Assembly (NCBI RefSeq): GCF_013282725.1
Contig: NZ_CP054043.1
Location: forward strand, 1,240,001 to 1,304,000
Reading direction: 5' to 3'
From: Yersinia mollaretii ATCC 43969
Lineage (GTDB): Bacteria > Pseudomonadota > Gammaproteobacteria > Enterobacterales > Enterobacteriaceae
DNA: 64,000 bases
Part shown: piece after piece, positions 47,943-57,604 of the stretch
Position numbering within the stretch: position 1 is the stretch's first letter
Layout of the letters: each line of letters begins with the position of its first letter
Position numbers and translations under genes: made by a program
Notes under the pieces: model-generated
What the model was told of the DNA's origin: nothing
The model's input: only the letters and a program-made list of their open reading frames with translations
Databases searched by the model: none

Positions 47943-48881
47943 TCACGCCCCCAAAATCCCCTTCACTATCTGCACATCCTGAACCCCTAACCCGGTTAAA
48001 TCTGCCAAGGTTAGCTGTTGATCATTGTCCCTGAAAGAGGCATTTTCCGCCAAAACAGTCCCTATCTCAGTCAAGTTGTGATGGGCCAAAAGTCGTTGCT
48101 GAAATGCGGATGAAATTTCCCCAAATTCAGTGCATTGCGCCCATGAGTCCACCAGGATTTTATCAGCCTTCGCCACCAATTCTGGTGCCAGTTCGTGTTT
48201 GCTCGCGCCATCTGCGCCAACGGCGGTAATGTGTGTGCCAGTCTGAATATCCGCAGCTTGCAAAATCGCCTCTCGGCTGGGGGTGGTGGTGACAATAAAC
48301 TGGCAGTGGCTGGCTAATTCTGCGGCACTTTGCGTGGTATTGACCTCAAAACCTTCCGCCTGAGCATATTGCCGATACTCCTCTAATGCGATTTCACTGC
48401 GGCCCCAAACCCATAGCTGGCGGCATGAAATCACACTTTTCAGGTACATCAGATGCAACCGCGCCTGCATACCTGTGCCGACGATGCCGATGGCGTTGAT
48501 ATGTTTGGGGGCGCAAAGTTCGGCAACAATACGCCCGGCCAGCGCAGTGCGCAGTGCGGTCAGCCAACCCTCATCAAGCAAAATGGCTTGTGGCTCACCG
48601 GTTTGGGCCGAAAAAGCCATCATCAACCCCTGATTACTGGCTAGCCCTTGCGCTGGATTATCATAAAATCCACCAGAAACCTTCACCACGAACTGTTCAT
48701 CGCCCTGTAGATAGCCACTTTTGATGCAACAATCACCATTGGCTTGCGTAAAGAGTAAATGCTGAACGGGCGGCATCTGTACCCGCTGTTGGCTAAAAGC
48801 AATAAAACCCTGTTTGAGCAGCAACGTGATGGCATCGGCATCGAAACGGTCGAGAATTTGTTGTTTGTTGAGGATGATCAT
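47943..48881 (-). CDS. Ornithine cyclodeaminase / mu-crystallin family oxidoreductase
   Basis: 312 aa NAD(P)-dependent enzyme. Substrate-binding N-terminal part (CCIKSGYLQGDEQFVVKVSG, NQGLMMAFSAQTGEPQAIL), Rossmann motif GIVGTGMQARLHL near residue 130, VWGRS and DSWAQCTEFGE. The family includes ornithine cyclodeaminase, DauB, EutC and iminosuccinate reductase BhcD. ATG at 48881 overlaps the dehydratase stop (ATGA), so the two are co-translated and probably act in sequence on one substrate. Substrate not known. Confidence 0.85.
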   Translation of the reverse strand: MIILNKQQILDRFDADAITLLLKQGFIAFSQQRVQMPPVQHLLFTQANGDCCIKSGYLQGDEQFVVKVSGGFYDNPAQGLASNQGLMMAFSAQTGEPQAILLDEGWLTALRTALAGRIVAELCAPKHINAIGIVGTGMQARLHLMYLKSVISCRQLWVWGRSEIALEEYRQYAQAEGFEVNTTQSAAELASHCQFIVTTTPSREAILQAADIQTGTHITAVGADGASKHELAPELVAKADKILVDSWAQCTEFGEISSAFQQRLLAHHNLTEIGTVLAENASFRDNDQQLTLADLTGLGVQDVQIVKGILGA

Positions 48882-49837
48882 TCGCCAACGGCTCCCAGAT
48901 ATTTTTCCAGCACAATGTTTTTCCCGCACAATACCACCGCGATCTTCTTACCTTGCCATTGTGGGGCCAGCTTCAGGGCTGCGGCGAGTGCCACACCCGC
49001 CGCGCCTTCAATCATCCAGCGGTCAGTGCGGGCAATCAGGCGCATCGCCTCTTTAATCTCCTGTTCGCTGACCAGCACTTTCTGATCGATTAACTGCTGG
49101 CAAAGCGCGAAGGTGATTGCCTCTGGCTCGACCCCTCCAGCCGTGCCGTCTGACAGTGTCTCTTGCTCTGCCACTTCCTGAATCTGCCCATTTTGCAGGC
49201 TGGTGTACATGCTGGTGGCATTGGCGGGCCAGCAGCCAATAACCTGTGTCTTATCAGCGAGTTTCTTCAGCACGGTTGCGATGCCAGAGATCAGTCCGCC
49301 ACCGCCGACGGCCACAAATACCGCATCAAGATCCGGCTGTTGCTCAACCATCTCCATACCACAGGTACCTTGCCCGGCAATAATTTGCGCATCGTTATAA
49401 GGGGAAATATAGATTTTTCCTTGCTGCTGCGCGGCGATACCGGCGGCTAACTCCGCATTTAAGGCATTTCCCGCTATCAGCTCAATGTGGCCGCCGAGTG
49501 CGCGAATGGCTTCCAGCTTGATAGCTGCCGCCTGTTCCGGTGCATAAATAGTGGATTTGACCCCGGCTAATTTTCCTGCCAGCGCCATTGCCTGACCATG
49601 ATTACCGGTGGAGGCCGTGATAACCCCCTGCTGGCGCTGCTCATCTGTTAATAACCGCAGCTTATTGCTGGCACCGCGAAATTTAAAAGAACCGGTGTGT
49701 TGCAGATGCTCACATTTGAGATAGACCTCGCAACCTGTGTGTTGTGACAGTAGTGGGCTGTGATCCAGTGGTGTCACTCTCACTTGTGGCCGCAATGCTT
49801 GGTGGGCTTCTTTGATGGCATCAAATAGTGTATTCAT
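48878..49837 (-). CDS. Threonine dehydratase-like PLP enzyme
   Basis: 319 aa fold-type II PLP enzyme. PLP lysine Lys52 in TGSFKFRGASNKL, phosphate-binding glycine loop VAVGGGGLISGIA near 172-184, STGNHGQAMA near 75-84. Relatives are serine/threonine dehydratase, hydroxyaspartate dehydratase (BhcB) and EutB. It lacks a C-terminal regulatory ACT domain. Coupled to the cyclodeaminase-like gene and preceded by a regulator (19-base gap). Confidence 0.87.
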   Translation of the reverse strand: MNTLFDAIKEAHQALRPQVRVTPLDHSPLLSQHTGCEVYLKCEHLQHTGSFKFRGASNKLRLLTDEQRQQGVITASTGNHGQAMALAGKLAGVKSTIYAPEQAAAIKLEAIRALGGHIELIAGNALNAELAAGIAAQQQGKIYISPYNDAQIIAGQGTCGMEMVEQQPDLDAVFVAVGGGGLISGIATVLKKLADKTQVIGCWPANATSMYTSLQNGQIQEVAEQETLSDGTAGGVEPEAITFALCQQLIDQKVLVSEQEIKEAMRLIARTDRWMIEGAAGVALAAALKLAPQWQGKKIAVVLCGKNIVLEKYLGAVGE

Positions 49838-49856
49838 GTCGGTTCCTTAAAATTCT

Positions 49857-50459
49857 TCAGCGTTTTTTTATACTTTTCAACTGGTTGTAAACAGTGGCAC
49901 GGCCGATGCCAAGGATTTTTGCCACGTAGCCCGCCGCATTCTTGCCGTTAAATGCCCCTTGTTGATAGAGCGTTTCAACCAGCATTCGGCGGCTAGCGTT
50001 GTTCAGTGTCGCCAGTGTGAGTTGCTGCTGTTGCAGCCATTGATGGATATAAGTATTGATGCGCTCCTGCCAATCATCTTGAAACAGCACATCAGGCTGT
50101 GGTTGGAGTTGATGGCCTGATAGAAACTTATCCAGCACGGCTTTGGCACTTTCAAACACCGTAATATCCAGATTGATGCACAACAGCCCGATAGGTTGCC
50201 CCTGATCATCCCGCAGCACAGTGCTGATGGAGCGCAACTGACGACCATCCCAGTTACGCTTTTGGTATGGGCCGATCACCTGTGAATGCGGGTCAAATTG
50301 CAGTTCACTGAGATTGGAGTCCTCGCCTAATTCCCGCTGTGAATAGTTATTGGCGATATAGACCAGCGACTGGCTGGCTAAGTCGTGAATGGCGACCTCC
50401 GCATAGGGGGAGAAAAGCATGGCGATCGCATCGGCAATCGGTTGGTAGCGGCTAAGCAT
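49857..50459 (-). CDS. YheO/DauR-family transcriptional regulator
   Basis: 200 aa. N-terminal PAS-like YheO domain (about 1-115: FSPYAEVAIHDLASQSLVYIAN, GLLCINLDITVF) and a C-terminal helix-turn-helix (NAAGYVAKILGIGRATVYNQLK, shown at 171-192). Family members such as P. aeruginosa DauR control amino-acid catabolic genes. First gene of a three-gene operon; probably senses the substrate of the two enzymes that follow. Confidence 0.88.
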   Translation of the reverse strand: MLSRYQPIADAIAMLFSPYAEVAIHDLASQSLVYIANNYSQRELGEDSNLSELQFDPHSQVIGPYQKRNWDGRQLRSISTVLRDDQGQPIGLLCINLDITVFESAKAVLDKFLSGHQLQPQPDVLFQDDWQERINTYIHQWLQQQQLTLATLNNASRRMLVETLYQQGAFNGKNAAGYVAKILGIGRATVYNQLKSIKKR

Positions 50460-50578
50460 AGATCACATCATTTAGAATAAAAAATCCATATTAGACTTAT
50501 TATTCTAAATATCTACCTATAATGTCGGCTCTGTCCAACATTGCCATCAGTGGGTTTACCTGAATCGGGTACGGGCAG

Positions 50579-50587
50579 TGATATAAT
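50579..50587 (+). promoter_or_regulatory. Extended -10 promoter element before yidR
   Basis: TG-a-TATAAT (50579-50587), an extended -10 that can act without a strong -35; it lies about 40 bases before the yidR start. Confidence 0.55.
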
Positions 50588-50627
50588 CTCTATAAATGAT
50601 TTCGCCCGTTGTATCACCGGAGCCAGC

Positions 50628-51929
50628 ATGATTAGCCAGAAAGATGCCCCTTGTCAGGAACAGCAACTCACTTTTGATCCCAGAGGGCATCAGCTCACCA
50701 ATATCAATGTTTGGACGCCGGACAGCCAGTGGCTGGTGTACGACGTGCGGCCCAATGGTGGGATGTTTAGCGGCTTAACCATTGAGCGGGTTAATTGTGT
50801 CACCCGTCATATTGAGGTGATCTATCGCGCTCAGCATGGCGCTCATGTCGGGGTGGTGACGGTAAGCCCTGATCTGCCCGCGCGTTATGTGTTTATCCAC
50901 GGGCCGGAGTATCCAGACAGTTATTGGCATTATGATTTTCATCATCGGCGAGGGGTGATTGTTGCTGAGCCGGATAGAGAGCTGGCGGTGACACTGGATG
51001 CCCTAGATATCACCGCACCTTATACGCCCGGCGCTTTGCGTGGCGGCACGCATGTTCACGTTTTCAGCCCTGACGGTAGCCGCCTTAGCTTTACCTACAA
51101 CGACCATGTGCTGCATGAATTAGATCCCGCGCTGGATTGCCGCAATGTCGGTATTGCTCTGCCGCTGCATGGAGTTAATCCGCCGAAGCATCACCCCCGT
51201 GAATACGATGGTAGCCACTTTTGTGTGTTGATCAGCCGCACGACGCCCACACCACAGGCGGGCAGTGATCAAATTAATCGCGCTTACGAAGAGGGGTGGA
51301 TTGGCACGCAGGGGTATCTGAAAGCAGACGGCACCCGCCAGCGCTGGGCGCTCGCTTTTATTGGCGATACCCTTTCAGCGCAGGGTGAGAAAATCCCAGA
51401 AATCTTTATTGCTGATCTGCCTGAGCAGGATCGAGACTATGCCCGTGCGGGCGATGCGCCGCTTGAGGGGACGCCAACTACACTGCCTGCACCACCTGCG
51501 AGTGTCAGTCAGCGGCGTGTCACCTTTACTGCTGAGCGCCGCTTCCCTGGTCTTGCTACCAGCCCGCGCCACTGGCTACGCGCTTCACCTGATGGCAGTG
51601 TCATTGCTTGCCTGATGAAAGATGAAAAGGGTGTTGTGCAGCTATGGCTAGTCTCGCCAAATGGCGGTGAACCACGGCAATTAACCTCGGGTCAGTGGGG
51701 GATTCAATCCGCTTTTAGCTGGCATCCACAAGGTCATAGTCTGGCGTTTGTTTGTGATAACAGCGTGATGCGGTGTGATAGCGAGAGTGGCCAACTTCGG
51801 CGGCTGACGGTGCGTAGTGCCATCGCTCCATTGGCGGACGCGGTGGTGTTTTCACCGGACGGCACCCAAATTGCATTTATGCGGGAAATAGATGGGTTAG
51901 CTCAAATCTTTACCGTAAATGCGGATTAG
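50628..51929 (+). CDS. yidR: YidR, DUF3748 family (TolB-like repeat protein)
   Basis: 433 aa, matching E. coli YidR by recall. No signal peptide. WD/TolB-like beta-propeller elements recur: HQLTNINVWTPDSQWLVYD, VHVFSPDGSRLSFTYNDHVL, RHWLRASPDGSVIACLMKD and VVFSPDGTQIAFMRE. Function unknown. ATG at 50628 follows ggag at 50618; the upstream in-frame TTG at 50541 would add 29 poorly conserved residues. Ends one base from the convergent yidQ stop. Confidence 0.88.
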   Translation: MISQKDAPCQEQQLTFDPRGHQLTNINVWTPDSQWLVYDVRPNGGMFSGLTIERVNCVTRHIEVIYRAQHGAHVGVVTVSPDLPARYVFIHGPEYPDSYWHYDFHHRRGVIVAEPDRELAVTLDALDITAPYTPGALRGGTHVHVFSPDGSRLSFTYNDHVLHELDPALDCRNVGIALPLHGVNPPKHHPREYDGSHFCVLISRTTPTPQAGSDQINRAYEEGWIGTQGYLKADGTRQRWALAFIGDTLSAQGEKIPEIFIADLPEQDRDYARAGDAPLEGTPTTLPAPPASVSQRRVTFTAERRFPGLATSPRHWLRASPDGSVIACLMKDEKGVVQLWLVSPNGGEPRQLTSGQWGIQSAFSWHPQGHSLAFVCDNSVMRCDSESGQLRRLTVRSAIAPLADAVVFSPDGTQIAFMREIDGLAQIFTVNAD

Positions 51930-51930
51930 A

Positions 51931-52269
51931 TTATTGCGCTGGGGTTTCGCCAATGTGTGCTGTTGACTGATTGGCGGCTTCAGATTGGCGGACACGTTCA
52001 CGTGGGGAGCTGGCCATTTTATCTTCACTGTCTGAACGCAGATAGTCATACGGCAAGAGCAGGGTATCCATGACGGCTGAGAAGGGCAGATCCACTGCTA
52101 GCAAAGGGCGTAGCGCCCAGCCGGTATTGTCATCTTTGAGCATCGCCACATTGGCTTCTGTGCCGGAGTAGTAACCCTGACTGCTGCTGGAGTGCGTCAT
52201 AATGCTGGAGCAGCCGCTGGATAAAAGCAGCGAACAGCCAGTAACAAAAGGAATAACGGTGTTTCTCAT
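51931..52269 (-). CDS. yidQ: Lipoprotein YidQ (DUF1375, YceK-like)
   Basis: 112 aa with a lipoprotein signal: hydrophobic stretch ending LLLSSGC, so lipidated Cys20. Core matches E. coli YidQ: GYYSGTEANVAMLKDD and VDLPFSAVMDTLLLPYDYLRSD. C terminus is polar and disordered-looking. Function unknown. Between yidR and ibpA, as in E. coli. Confidence 0.87.
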   Translation of the reverse strand: MRNTVIPFVTGCSLLLSSGCSSIMTHSSSSQGYYSGTEANVAMLKDDNTGWALRPLLAVDLPFSAVMDTLLLPYDYLRSDSEDKMASSPRERVRQSEAANQSTAHIGETPAQ

Positions 52270-52489
52270 TGTTTTTTAGCTCTCATCATCATGCCAAGCG
52301 ATTACTCACTCAATAGTGTCAGGTTTTGTCGTCATTTTTTACACTCTCTTACAGACAGTTCCTATGGTCAAAGATTCAATCTTATGGCGCAATTTAACTT
52401 AAGTGTAAGTTATAGCGACTGATTTATCGAATATTAGTTAAATAAAAAAGCTAACTAGGATTTTTCCCGTAAATTTTTTTGTTTTTGCT

Positions 52490-52520
52490 CTTGAAAAGTC
52501 GCAGAGCGATACCATCTTAT
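52490..52520 (+). promoter_or_regulatory. Sigma-32 heat-shock promoter of ibpA
   Basis: cttgaaa (52490-52496), 15-base spacer, ccatcttat (52512-52520). It fits the CTTGAAA / CCCCATNT heat-shock consensus and resembles the E. coli ibpAB promoter. Confidence 0.85.
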
Positions 52521-52607
52521 TATCAGGTCAGAGAGAATACGCCGACAGGGTATTTTGACCATGAGCCTGTCCATAGAGGAAGGCTTAATTAAATATAGGA
52601 TAACACC

Positions 52608-52639
52608 CTTGCTAATCTATTTAGGAGGCAGTTTTTATG
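52608..52639 (+). promoter_or_regulatory. ROSE-type RNA thermometer at the ibpA start
   Basis: ttgct (within cccttgctaatc) can pair with the Shine-Dalgarno aggagg before the ibpA ATG. This U(U/C)GCU-to-AGGA pairing is the hallmark of ROSE elements, which melt at heat-shock temperature. The upstream leader (from about 52521) likely forms further hairpins. Predicted from sequence only. Confidence 0.75.
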
Positions 52640-53050
52640 CGTAATTCCGAGCTTGCTCCACTGTATCGTTCCGCTATCGGTTTCGACCGCTTGTTTAATC
52701 TATTAGAGTCTGGCCAGAACCAAAGTAATGGGGGTTACCCTCCATATAATGTCGAGCTGGTTGACGACAACAACTACCGCATCGCGATTGCGGTGGCAGG
52801 CTTTGCAGAGCATGAGCTGGATATCACCACTCAAGACAACTTGTTGATTGTTCGTGGTTCTCATGCCGATGAACCTGCACAGCGCACCTACTTATATCAA
52901 GGTATTGCTGAGCGCAACTTCGAGCGTAAATTCCAGTTGGCTGAGCATGTCAAAATTAAAGGTGCCAACTTGGTTAACGGTTTGCTGTATATCGATCTCG
53001 AACGCGTCGTACCTGAGAATTTAAAACCACGACGTATTGAAATTAAATAA
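52637..53050 (+). CDS. ibpA: Small heat-shock protein IbpA
   Basis: Cytoplasmic holdase that co-aggregates with unfolded proteins. 137 aa, the E. coli length. N-terminal [21 protein letters not shown], alpha-crystallin domain about 33-124 ([20 protein letters not shown] ... [13 protein letters not shown]), C-terminal IEIK with the I-x-I oligomerisation motif. Works with IbpB. Confidence 0.97.
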   Translation: MRNSELAPLYRSAIGFDRLFNLLESGQNQSNGGYPPYNVELVDDNNYRIAIAVAGFAEHELDITTQDNLLIVRGSHADEPAQRTYLYQGIAERNFERKFQLAEHVKIKGANLVNGLLYIDLERVVPENLKPRRIEIK

Positions 53051-53202
53051 AGAGTCTTTATATAGAGCAAGTAAACTATTTAATCACAGAGTTCAGCCTG
53101 CCGTAATCGGGGGCTAACCGGTCACGGAGTGATTGCAGTATATAATATAACGCCGCTGTTTTGCGTTAGGACTGTTTATATCATTAATTCGTGACTGTTC
53201 TA

Positions 53203-53328
53203 ATACCCAATAGATTTCAAAACTCAGGAAGGCGGCAAAGGAGTGAATCCCGATGAGCTTACATAAGTAAGTGATTCGGGTGAATGAGAGCAGCCAACAC
53301 ACCTGTGATTTGAAAGATGATGGGAATA
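53203..53328. repeat. ERIC-type repeat between ibpA and ibpB
   Basis: About 126 bases with core cttacataagtaagtgattcgggtgaat, the same family as the other three copies. It ends some 27 bases before ibpB, next to the candidate thermometer. Confidence 0.9.
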
Positions 53329-53330
53329 TC

Positions 53331-53358
53331 TCGCTTCAAAGAAGGAGTTATATCTATG
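53331..53358 (+). promoter_or_regulatory. ROSE-like pairing at the ibpB start
   Basis: tcgcttc pairs with gaaggag (the ibpB Shine-Dalgarno) around a short aaa loop; the UCGCU fits the U(U/C)GCU rule. A second, small thermometer is plausible. Confidence 0.6.
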
Positions 53359-53820
53359 CGTAACTATGATTTGTCACCCTTACTTCGTCAGTGGATTGGT
53401 TTTGATAAACTGGCTAACTCAATGCAAGGCAGTCAGGATGCCCAAGGCTTCCCGCCATACAACATTGAAAAAACTGACGATAACCACTATCGCATCTCAC
53501 TGGCATTAGCCGGTTTTAAACAGAGCGAACTGGATATTGAAGTTGAAGGCCCACGCCTGACCGTGCGCGGTAAGCCAGCACCGGCTGAAAAACAGGTTGA
53601 ATATCTGCATCAGGGCTTGGTGCGTAAAGAGTTTGCGTTAACCTTCACACTGGCTGAGCATCTGAATGTTGATAATGCTCAGTTTGAAAACGGCTTGCTG
53701 CACATTGATCTGTTGCGTCAGGTGCCAGAAGCGCTGCAACCACAGCGTATCACTATCGGCAGTGCCGCTCCTCAAGAGCAGCAAGTGCTAGAGAGTCCGG
53801 TCAACACTGACCCGCAGTAA
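53356..53820 (+). CDS. ibpB: Small heat-shock protein IbpB
   Basis: 154 aa, somewhat longer than E. coli IbpB (142) because of a Gln/Glu/Pro-rich tail after the RITIGS motif. N-terminal [20 protein letters not shown], alpha-crystallin domain [20 protein letters not shown] to [16 protein letters not shown] at 53356 with aaggag at 53342; a longer in-frame start at 53317 lies in the ERIC element and is rejected. Partner of IbpA. Confidence 0.96.
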   Translation: MRNYDLSPLLRQWIGFDKLANSMQGSQDAQGFPPYNIEKTDDNHYRISLALAGFKQSELDIEVEGPRLTVRGKPAPAEKQVEYLHQGLVRKEFALTFTLAEHLNVDNAQFENGLLHIDLLRQVPEALQPQRITIGSAAPQEQQVLESPVNTDPQ

Positions 53821-54002
53821 TTATGATGATCGGCACCTCCGAGTGGGGTGTCGGTAGTTATGACCCTCTCCTTGTTTTTTTCTTTTAGCGTCAAGCTGTT
53901 CGCTGTTTATTTTTCACCGGAGAGATTCCCCGCTCTCCGGTGCATTTTGTGGTGCATCCCACATTCAACCGCCCTCTCTTCTGACAGAATCCTTACTAAT
54001 TG

Positions 54003-54129
54003 TATACCCGTTATCCTTCGAGCCGCATGTGCGTTGGCTACACTCAATAACCCGAATCACTTACTTGTGTAAGCTCATCGGGATTATCTCGCTTGCCGCC
54101 TTCCTGCAACTCGAATTCTTTAGGGTATA
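54003..54129. repeat. ERIC-type repeat upstream of yidE, inverted orientation
   Basis: About 127 bases, opposite orientation to the other three copies: tatacccg at the left, cacttacttgtgtaagctcatcggg in the middle, ctttagggtata at the right. Confidence 0.9.
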
Positions 54130-54207
54130 AGAATTTAAGGCCATGCATGACATTGATGATAATTCGGATGGCCGACCCGTTTTTAAACTTAGGCAAGGAA
54201 GTGATTT

Positions 54208-55869
54208 ATGAGTGCTATCGCCCTTACCGTCAGTATGTTGGCGCTGGTCGCCGTATTGGGGTTATGGATCGGTAATTGGAAGGTCTATGGTGTTGGGTTA
54301 GGTATCGGCGGGGTGCTATTTGGCGGCATTATTGTGGGCCACTTCGCACAAACATATGACGTTGTGCTTAACGGGGACATGCTGCATTTCATTCAGGAAT
54401 TTGGCCTGATTCTGTTTGTTTATACTATTGGTATTCAAGTCGGGCCGGGGTTCTTCTCTTCACTGCGGGTTTCGGGGCTGCGGCTTAACTGTTTCGCTAT
54501 TCTGATGGTGTTGGTCGGCGGCTTGGTGACGGCGATTATCCATAAGCTGTTTGCGGTACCACTGCCGATTATTTTGGGCATATTTTCGGGGGCGGTCACT
54601 AACACGCCCGCACTTGGGGCCGCACAACAAATCCTCACTGATTTAGGGTCGCCACCCCAATTGGTCAGCCAAATGGGGATGGGATATGCCATGGCCTACC
54701 CATTCGGCATTTGCGGTATTTTGCTGGTGATGTGGCTGATCCGTTTATTCTTTAAAATCAACGTCGATCGCGAAGCAAAAGAGTTTGATAGCAGCCACGG
54801 GCAGAACCGTGAATTGCTGCAAACTATGAATGTGGCGGTACGTAATCCCAATCTGAATGGATTATCGATGCAAGAGGTGCCGTTACTCAACAGTGATGAG
54901 GTGGTTTGTTCCCGCCTGAAACGCGGTGATCTGCTGATGGTGCCACTGCCCGCCACGGTCATTGAGCTGGGGGATTACCTGCATTTGGTCGGGCAGCGCG
55001 AAGCTTTGGAGAAAGTGCGGCTGGTGGTGGGTGAAGAGGTGGATGTCACCCTATCTACCGCCGGTTCGGTACTGCAAACGGCCCGCGTGGTGGTGACCAA
55101 TGAGGCGGTTTTGGGCAAAAAAATCCGCGATCTTAATTTGAAGCAGAAGTATGACGTGGCGATTACCCGTCTAAATCGTGCGGGCATCGAGCTGGTCGCC
55201 AGCAATAGCGCCAGTTTGCAATTCGGTGACATATTGAATCTGGTGGGTCGGCCGGAAGCTATCGAGGCGGTCTCCGCCGTGGTCGGTAATGCGCATCAGA
55301 AGCTGCAACAAGTGCAGATGTTACCGGTCTTTATCGGCGTCGGTCTAGGGGTGTTGCTGGGTTCTATTCCGCTGTTTATTCCGGGATTCCCAGCAGCATT
55401 ACGTCTGGGGCTGGCGGGGGGGCCGCTGGTGGTGGCACTGATTCTCGGGCGTATCGGCAGCATCGGCAAGTTGTATTGGTTTATGCCGCCGAGTGCCAAT
55501 CTGGCGCTGCGTGAACTGGGGATTGTGCTGTTCTTGTCCGTCGTCGGGCTGAAGTCCGGAGGTGATTTTATCAATACGCTGGTCAATGGTGATGGGCTGG
55601 CGTGGATTGGTTATGGCGCGATGATTACCGGCATACCATTGCTAACCGTGGGGATTTTGGCGCGCATGTTAGCCAAGATGAACTACCTGACCTTGTGCGG
55701 CATGTTGGCTGGTTCAATGACGGATCCACCAGCGTTGGCGTTTGCCAATGGCCTGCACCCGACCAGCGGTGCGGCGGCGCTCTCTTATGCCACCGTTTAT
55801 CCGCTGGCGATGTTTTTGCGGATTATGTCGCCGCAGATACTCGCAGTGCTTTTCTGGACGACGATGTAG
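54208..55869 (+). CDS. yidE: YidE, aspartate:alanine exchanger-family transporter
   Basis: 553 aa inner-membrane protein, same length as E. coli YidE. About five helices at each end flank a cytoplasmic centre with two RCK-C (TrkA-C) ligand-binding domains (about 190-360: [39 protein letters not shown]). Membrane motifs include [16 protein letters not shown] and [13 protein letters not shown], one per repeat. Substrate unknown; possibly a dicarboxylate or amino acid. It is the last gene of the ibpAB-yidE core block; accessory DNA begins after it. Confidence 0.92.
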   Translation: MSAIALTVSMLALVAVLGLWIGNWKVYGVGLGIGGVLFGGIIVGHFAQTYDVVLNGDMLHFIQEFGLILFVYTIGIQVGPGFFSSLRVSGLRLNCFAILMVLVGGLVTAIIHKLFAVPLPIILGIFSGAVTNTPALGAAQQILTDLGSPPQLVSQMGMGYAMAYPFGICGILLVMWLIRLFFKINVDREAKEFDSSHGQNRELLQTMNVAVRNPNLNGLSMQEVPLLNSDEVVCSRLKRGDLLMVPLPATVIELGDYLHLVGQREALEKVRLVVGEEVDVTLSTAGSVLQTARVVVTNEAVLGKKIRDLNLKQKYDVAITRLNRAGIELVASNSASLQFGDILNLVGRPEAIEAVSAVVGNAHQKLQQVQMLPVFIGVGLGVLLGSIPLFIPGFPAALRLGLAGGPLVVALILGRIGSIGKLYWFMPPSANLALRELGIVLFLSVVGLKSGGDFINTLVNGDGLAWIGYGAMITGIPLLTVGILARMLAKMNYLTLCGMLAGSMTDPPALAFANGLHPTSGAAALSYATVYPLAMFLRIMSPQILAVLFWTTM

Positions 55870-55939
55870 GGGTCCGCTTGGAAAAGGGAAAATATCCCAC
55901 GCTAAGGCTGATTTTTCTCGTTTCAGTTCCCGATCCGGT

Positions 55940-56650
55940 TTAGTTAAAAACGTCCTCGAGCAAAAGAAAAACGGTAGCAAATGCCTGATTGGAGACGGGT
56001 TCGTTGTATTCCATCTTTCCCGGAACATTCGCCTTAGGGTAGGTAAAGGAATGCACCGTATTCGCATAGTTAATGAACTGCCAGCCGACTGAAGCTTCCG
56101 ACATTTCATGACAAAATATGCCAACCTGGTCAGGTGTAACGAAAGGATCCTGAGCACCGTTCAGTACCAGGATCTTGCCTTTTATCTTACCCGGCTCAGC
56201 AGGGTGTTGGGTCGACAGCGTGCCGTGTATACAGATGGCCGCTTTAACGTACGCACCGCTACGGGCAAGTTCCAGTGCACAGTGCCCGCCGTAGCAAAAA
56301 CCCACGACCGCCAGCCTCTGGTGATCGACTTCTGGTTGTGTGGCCAGCGCTGTCAACGAGGCATACATACGATCGCGCTCCAGAGGGGAATCTTTAAGCG
56401 CGTTCATTGCCGCTGCTGCCTGTTCTGCCGTGGTGGGGATATAGCCATAAAGATCTGCCACCAGTACAACGTACCCTTTTTCGGCAATTTTTCTGGCCTG
56501 AGAAATATTCGATTCTGTCACGCCCATCATATTGGGCGCCAGTACAACACCTGGGCGGATCATCGTACAGTGTTCGTCAGCGACCAGTACCCCTGTCATA
56601 GGAGTACCTGATGAAACCCATGACAGGTTCCTCTGCGTAATATGGCTCAT
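55940..56650 (-). CDS. Dienelactone hydrolase-family protein
   Basis: 236 aa cytosolic alpha/beta hydrolase. Likely catalytic triad: Cys119 (VVGFCYGGHC), Asp168 (LNGAQDPFVT) and His200 (NTVHSFTYP). Dienelactone hydrolases open lactone rings in chlorocatechol breakdown, but many homologues have other or unknown substrates. 114 bases downstream of the dehydrogenase gene on the same strand, so possibly the third gene of an MFS-SDR-hydrolase unit. Confidence 0.85.
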   Translation of the reverse strand: MSHITQRNLSWVSSGTPMTGVLVADEHCTMIRPGVVLAPNMMGVTESNISQARKIAEKGYVVLVADLYGYIPTTAEQAAAAMNALKDSPLERDRMYASLTALATQPEVDHQRLAVVGFCYGGHCALELARSGAYVKAAICIHGTLSTQHPAEPGKIKGKILVLNGAQDPFVTPDQVGIFCHEMSEASVGWQFINYANTVHSFTYPKANVPGKMEYNEPVSNQAFATVFLLLEDVFN

Positions 56651-56764
56651 TGTTGTTCCTGTCTTTCAGATGGCTTTTACAGGGAGTCTGGTATCCCTGC
56701 AGAATTCCCCTATGCTGAGATCAGAGCATGATGGAACCTCAGAAGGGGAAGAAACTGGCATTTT

Positions 56765-57604
56765 TTATGACTTCAACCAAGTGTCGTATCTTTCTTTCCA
56801 GTCAGGATGCCAGCGCGACAGAGGTGGGCGGTTCATCAGAATGTCCTGACAGGCCCAGGCAATACGTTTGGCATCAAGCGCTGAATAGACGGCGTTGTCC
56901 GGGCAGATAATATAAAAATCACCGCGTTCAAAATGCTCAAGGAAGTAATCAATGACCTGTGCTGCTGTCCAGGCTTCAGCAGGTTTTTCAGTAGCAGCTT
57001 CATCCAGACCGGGGCAGTTCATGTCAGTCCAGGTATAGCCGGGGACCAGCAGATGTGCTGTCACTTTATCGCCCGTGATTTTAAGCAGTTCATGTGCAAG
57101 CTGTTCAGTGAGGACTTTGATGCCCGCTTTTGCCGCACTGTAGGCCGCGTTTCCAGGCGGGGTGGTAATACCTTCTTTTGATCCTAAATTAACGATGGCG
57201 CTCTTTTGGTTTTGTGCCAGCATCACCGGGACAAAAAGGTGCTGCATCGTGACCATCGAAAGCAGATTGACCTCAAGTTGATGCCGCCATGCTGAAGGCG
57301 CATCCCAAGGACCGCCACTGTCTTTGATGCCGGCATTATTAATAAGCAGGGACACTTCACCAAATTCAGTGAGAACGGTGTCACGTAGGCATATTAAATC
57401 GACCTCACTTGTCACGTCACCGGTGACAACTGAACACTCCGTATCAATATTTTTGACTAGGGCGGACAACGCTTTTTTATCCCGGTCAAAGAGACATAAA
57501 CGCATACCCTCAGCGGCCAGGCGGCGGGCGGCGGCGGCTCCGATCCCTTTGGCTGCACCGGTGATAACGGCCACGCGACCTTTTGCGATCACTGGATCAG
57601 TCAT
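56765..57604 (-). CDS. Short-chain dehydrogenase/reductase (SDR)
   Basis: 279 aa classical SDR. Cofactor motif TGAAKGIG (15-22), NNAGIKDSG, and active-site YSAAK with a preceding Ser region NLGSKEG. The Asp after beta-2 (LFDRDKKAL) suggests NAD preference. Starts eight bases inside the MFS gene's 3' end, so it is translationally coupled to it. Substrate unknown. Confidence 0.88.
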   Translation of the reverse strand: MTDPVIAKGRVAVITGAAKGIGAAAARRLAAEGMRLCLFDRDKKALSALVKNIDTECSVVTGDVTSEVDLICLRDTVLTEFGEVSLLINNAGIKDSGGPWDAPSAWRHQLEVNLLSMVTMQHLFVPVMLAQNQKSAIVNLGSKEGITTPPGNAAYSAAKAGIKVLTEQLAHELLKITGDKVTAHLLVPGYTWTDMNCPGLDEAATEKPAEAWTAAQVIDYFLEHFERGDFYIICPDNAVYSALDAKRIAWACQDILMNRPPLSRWHPDWKERYDTWLKS

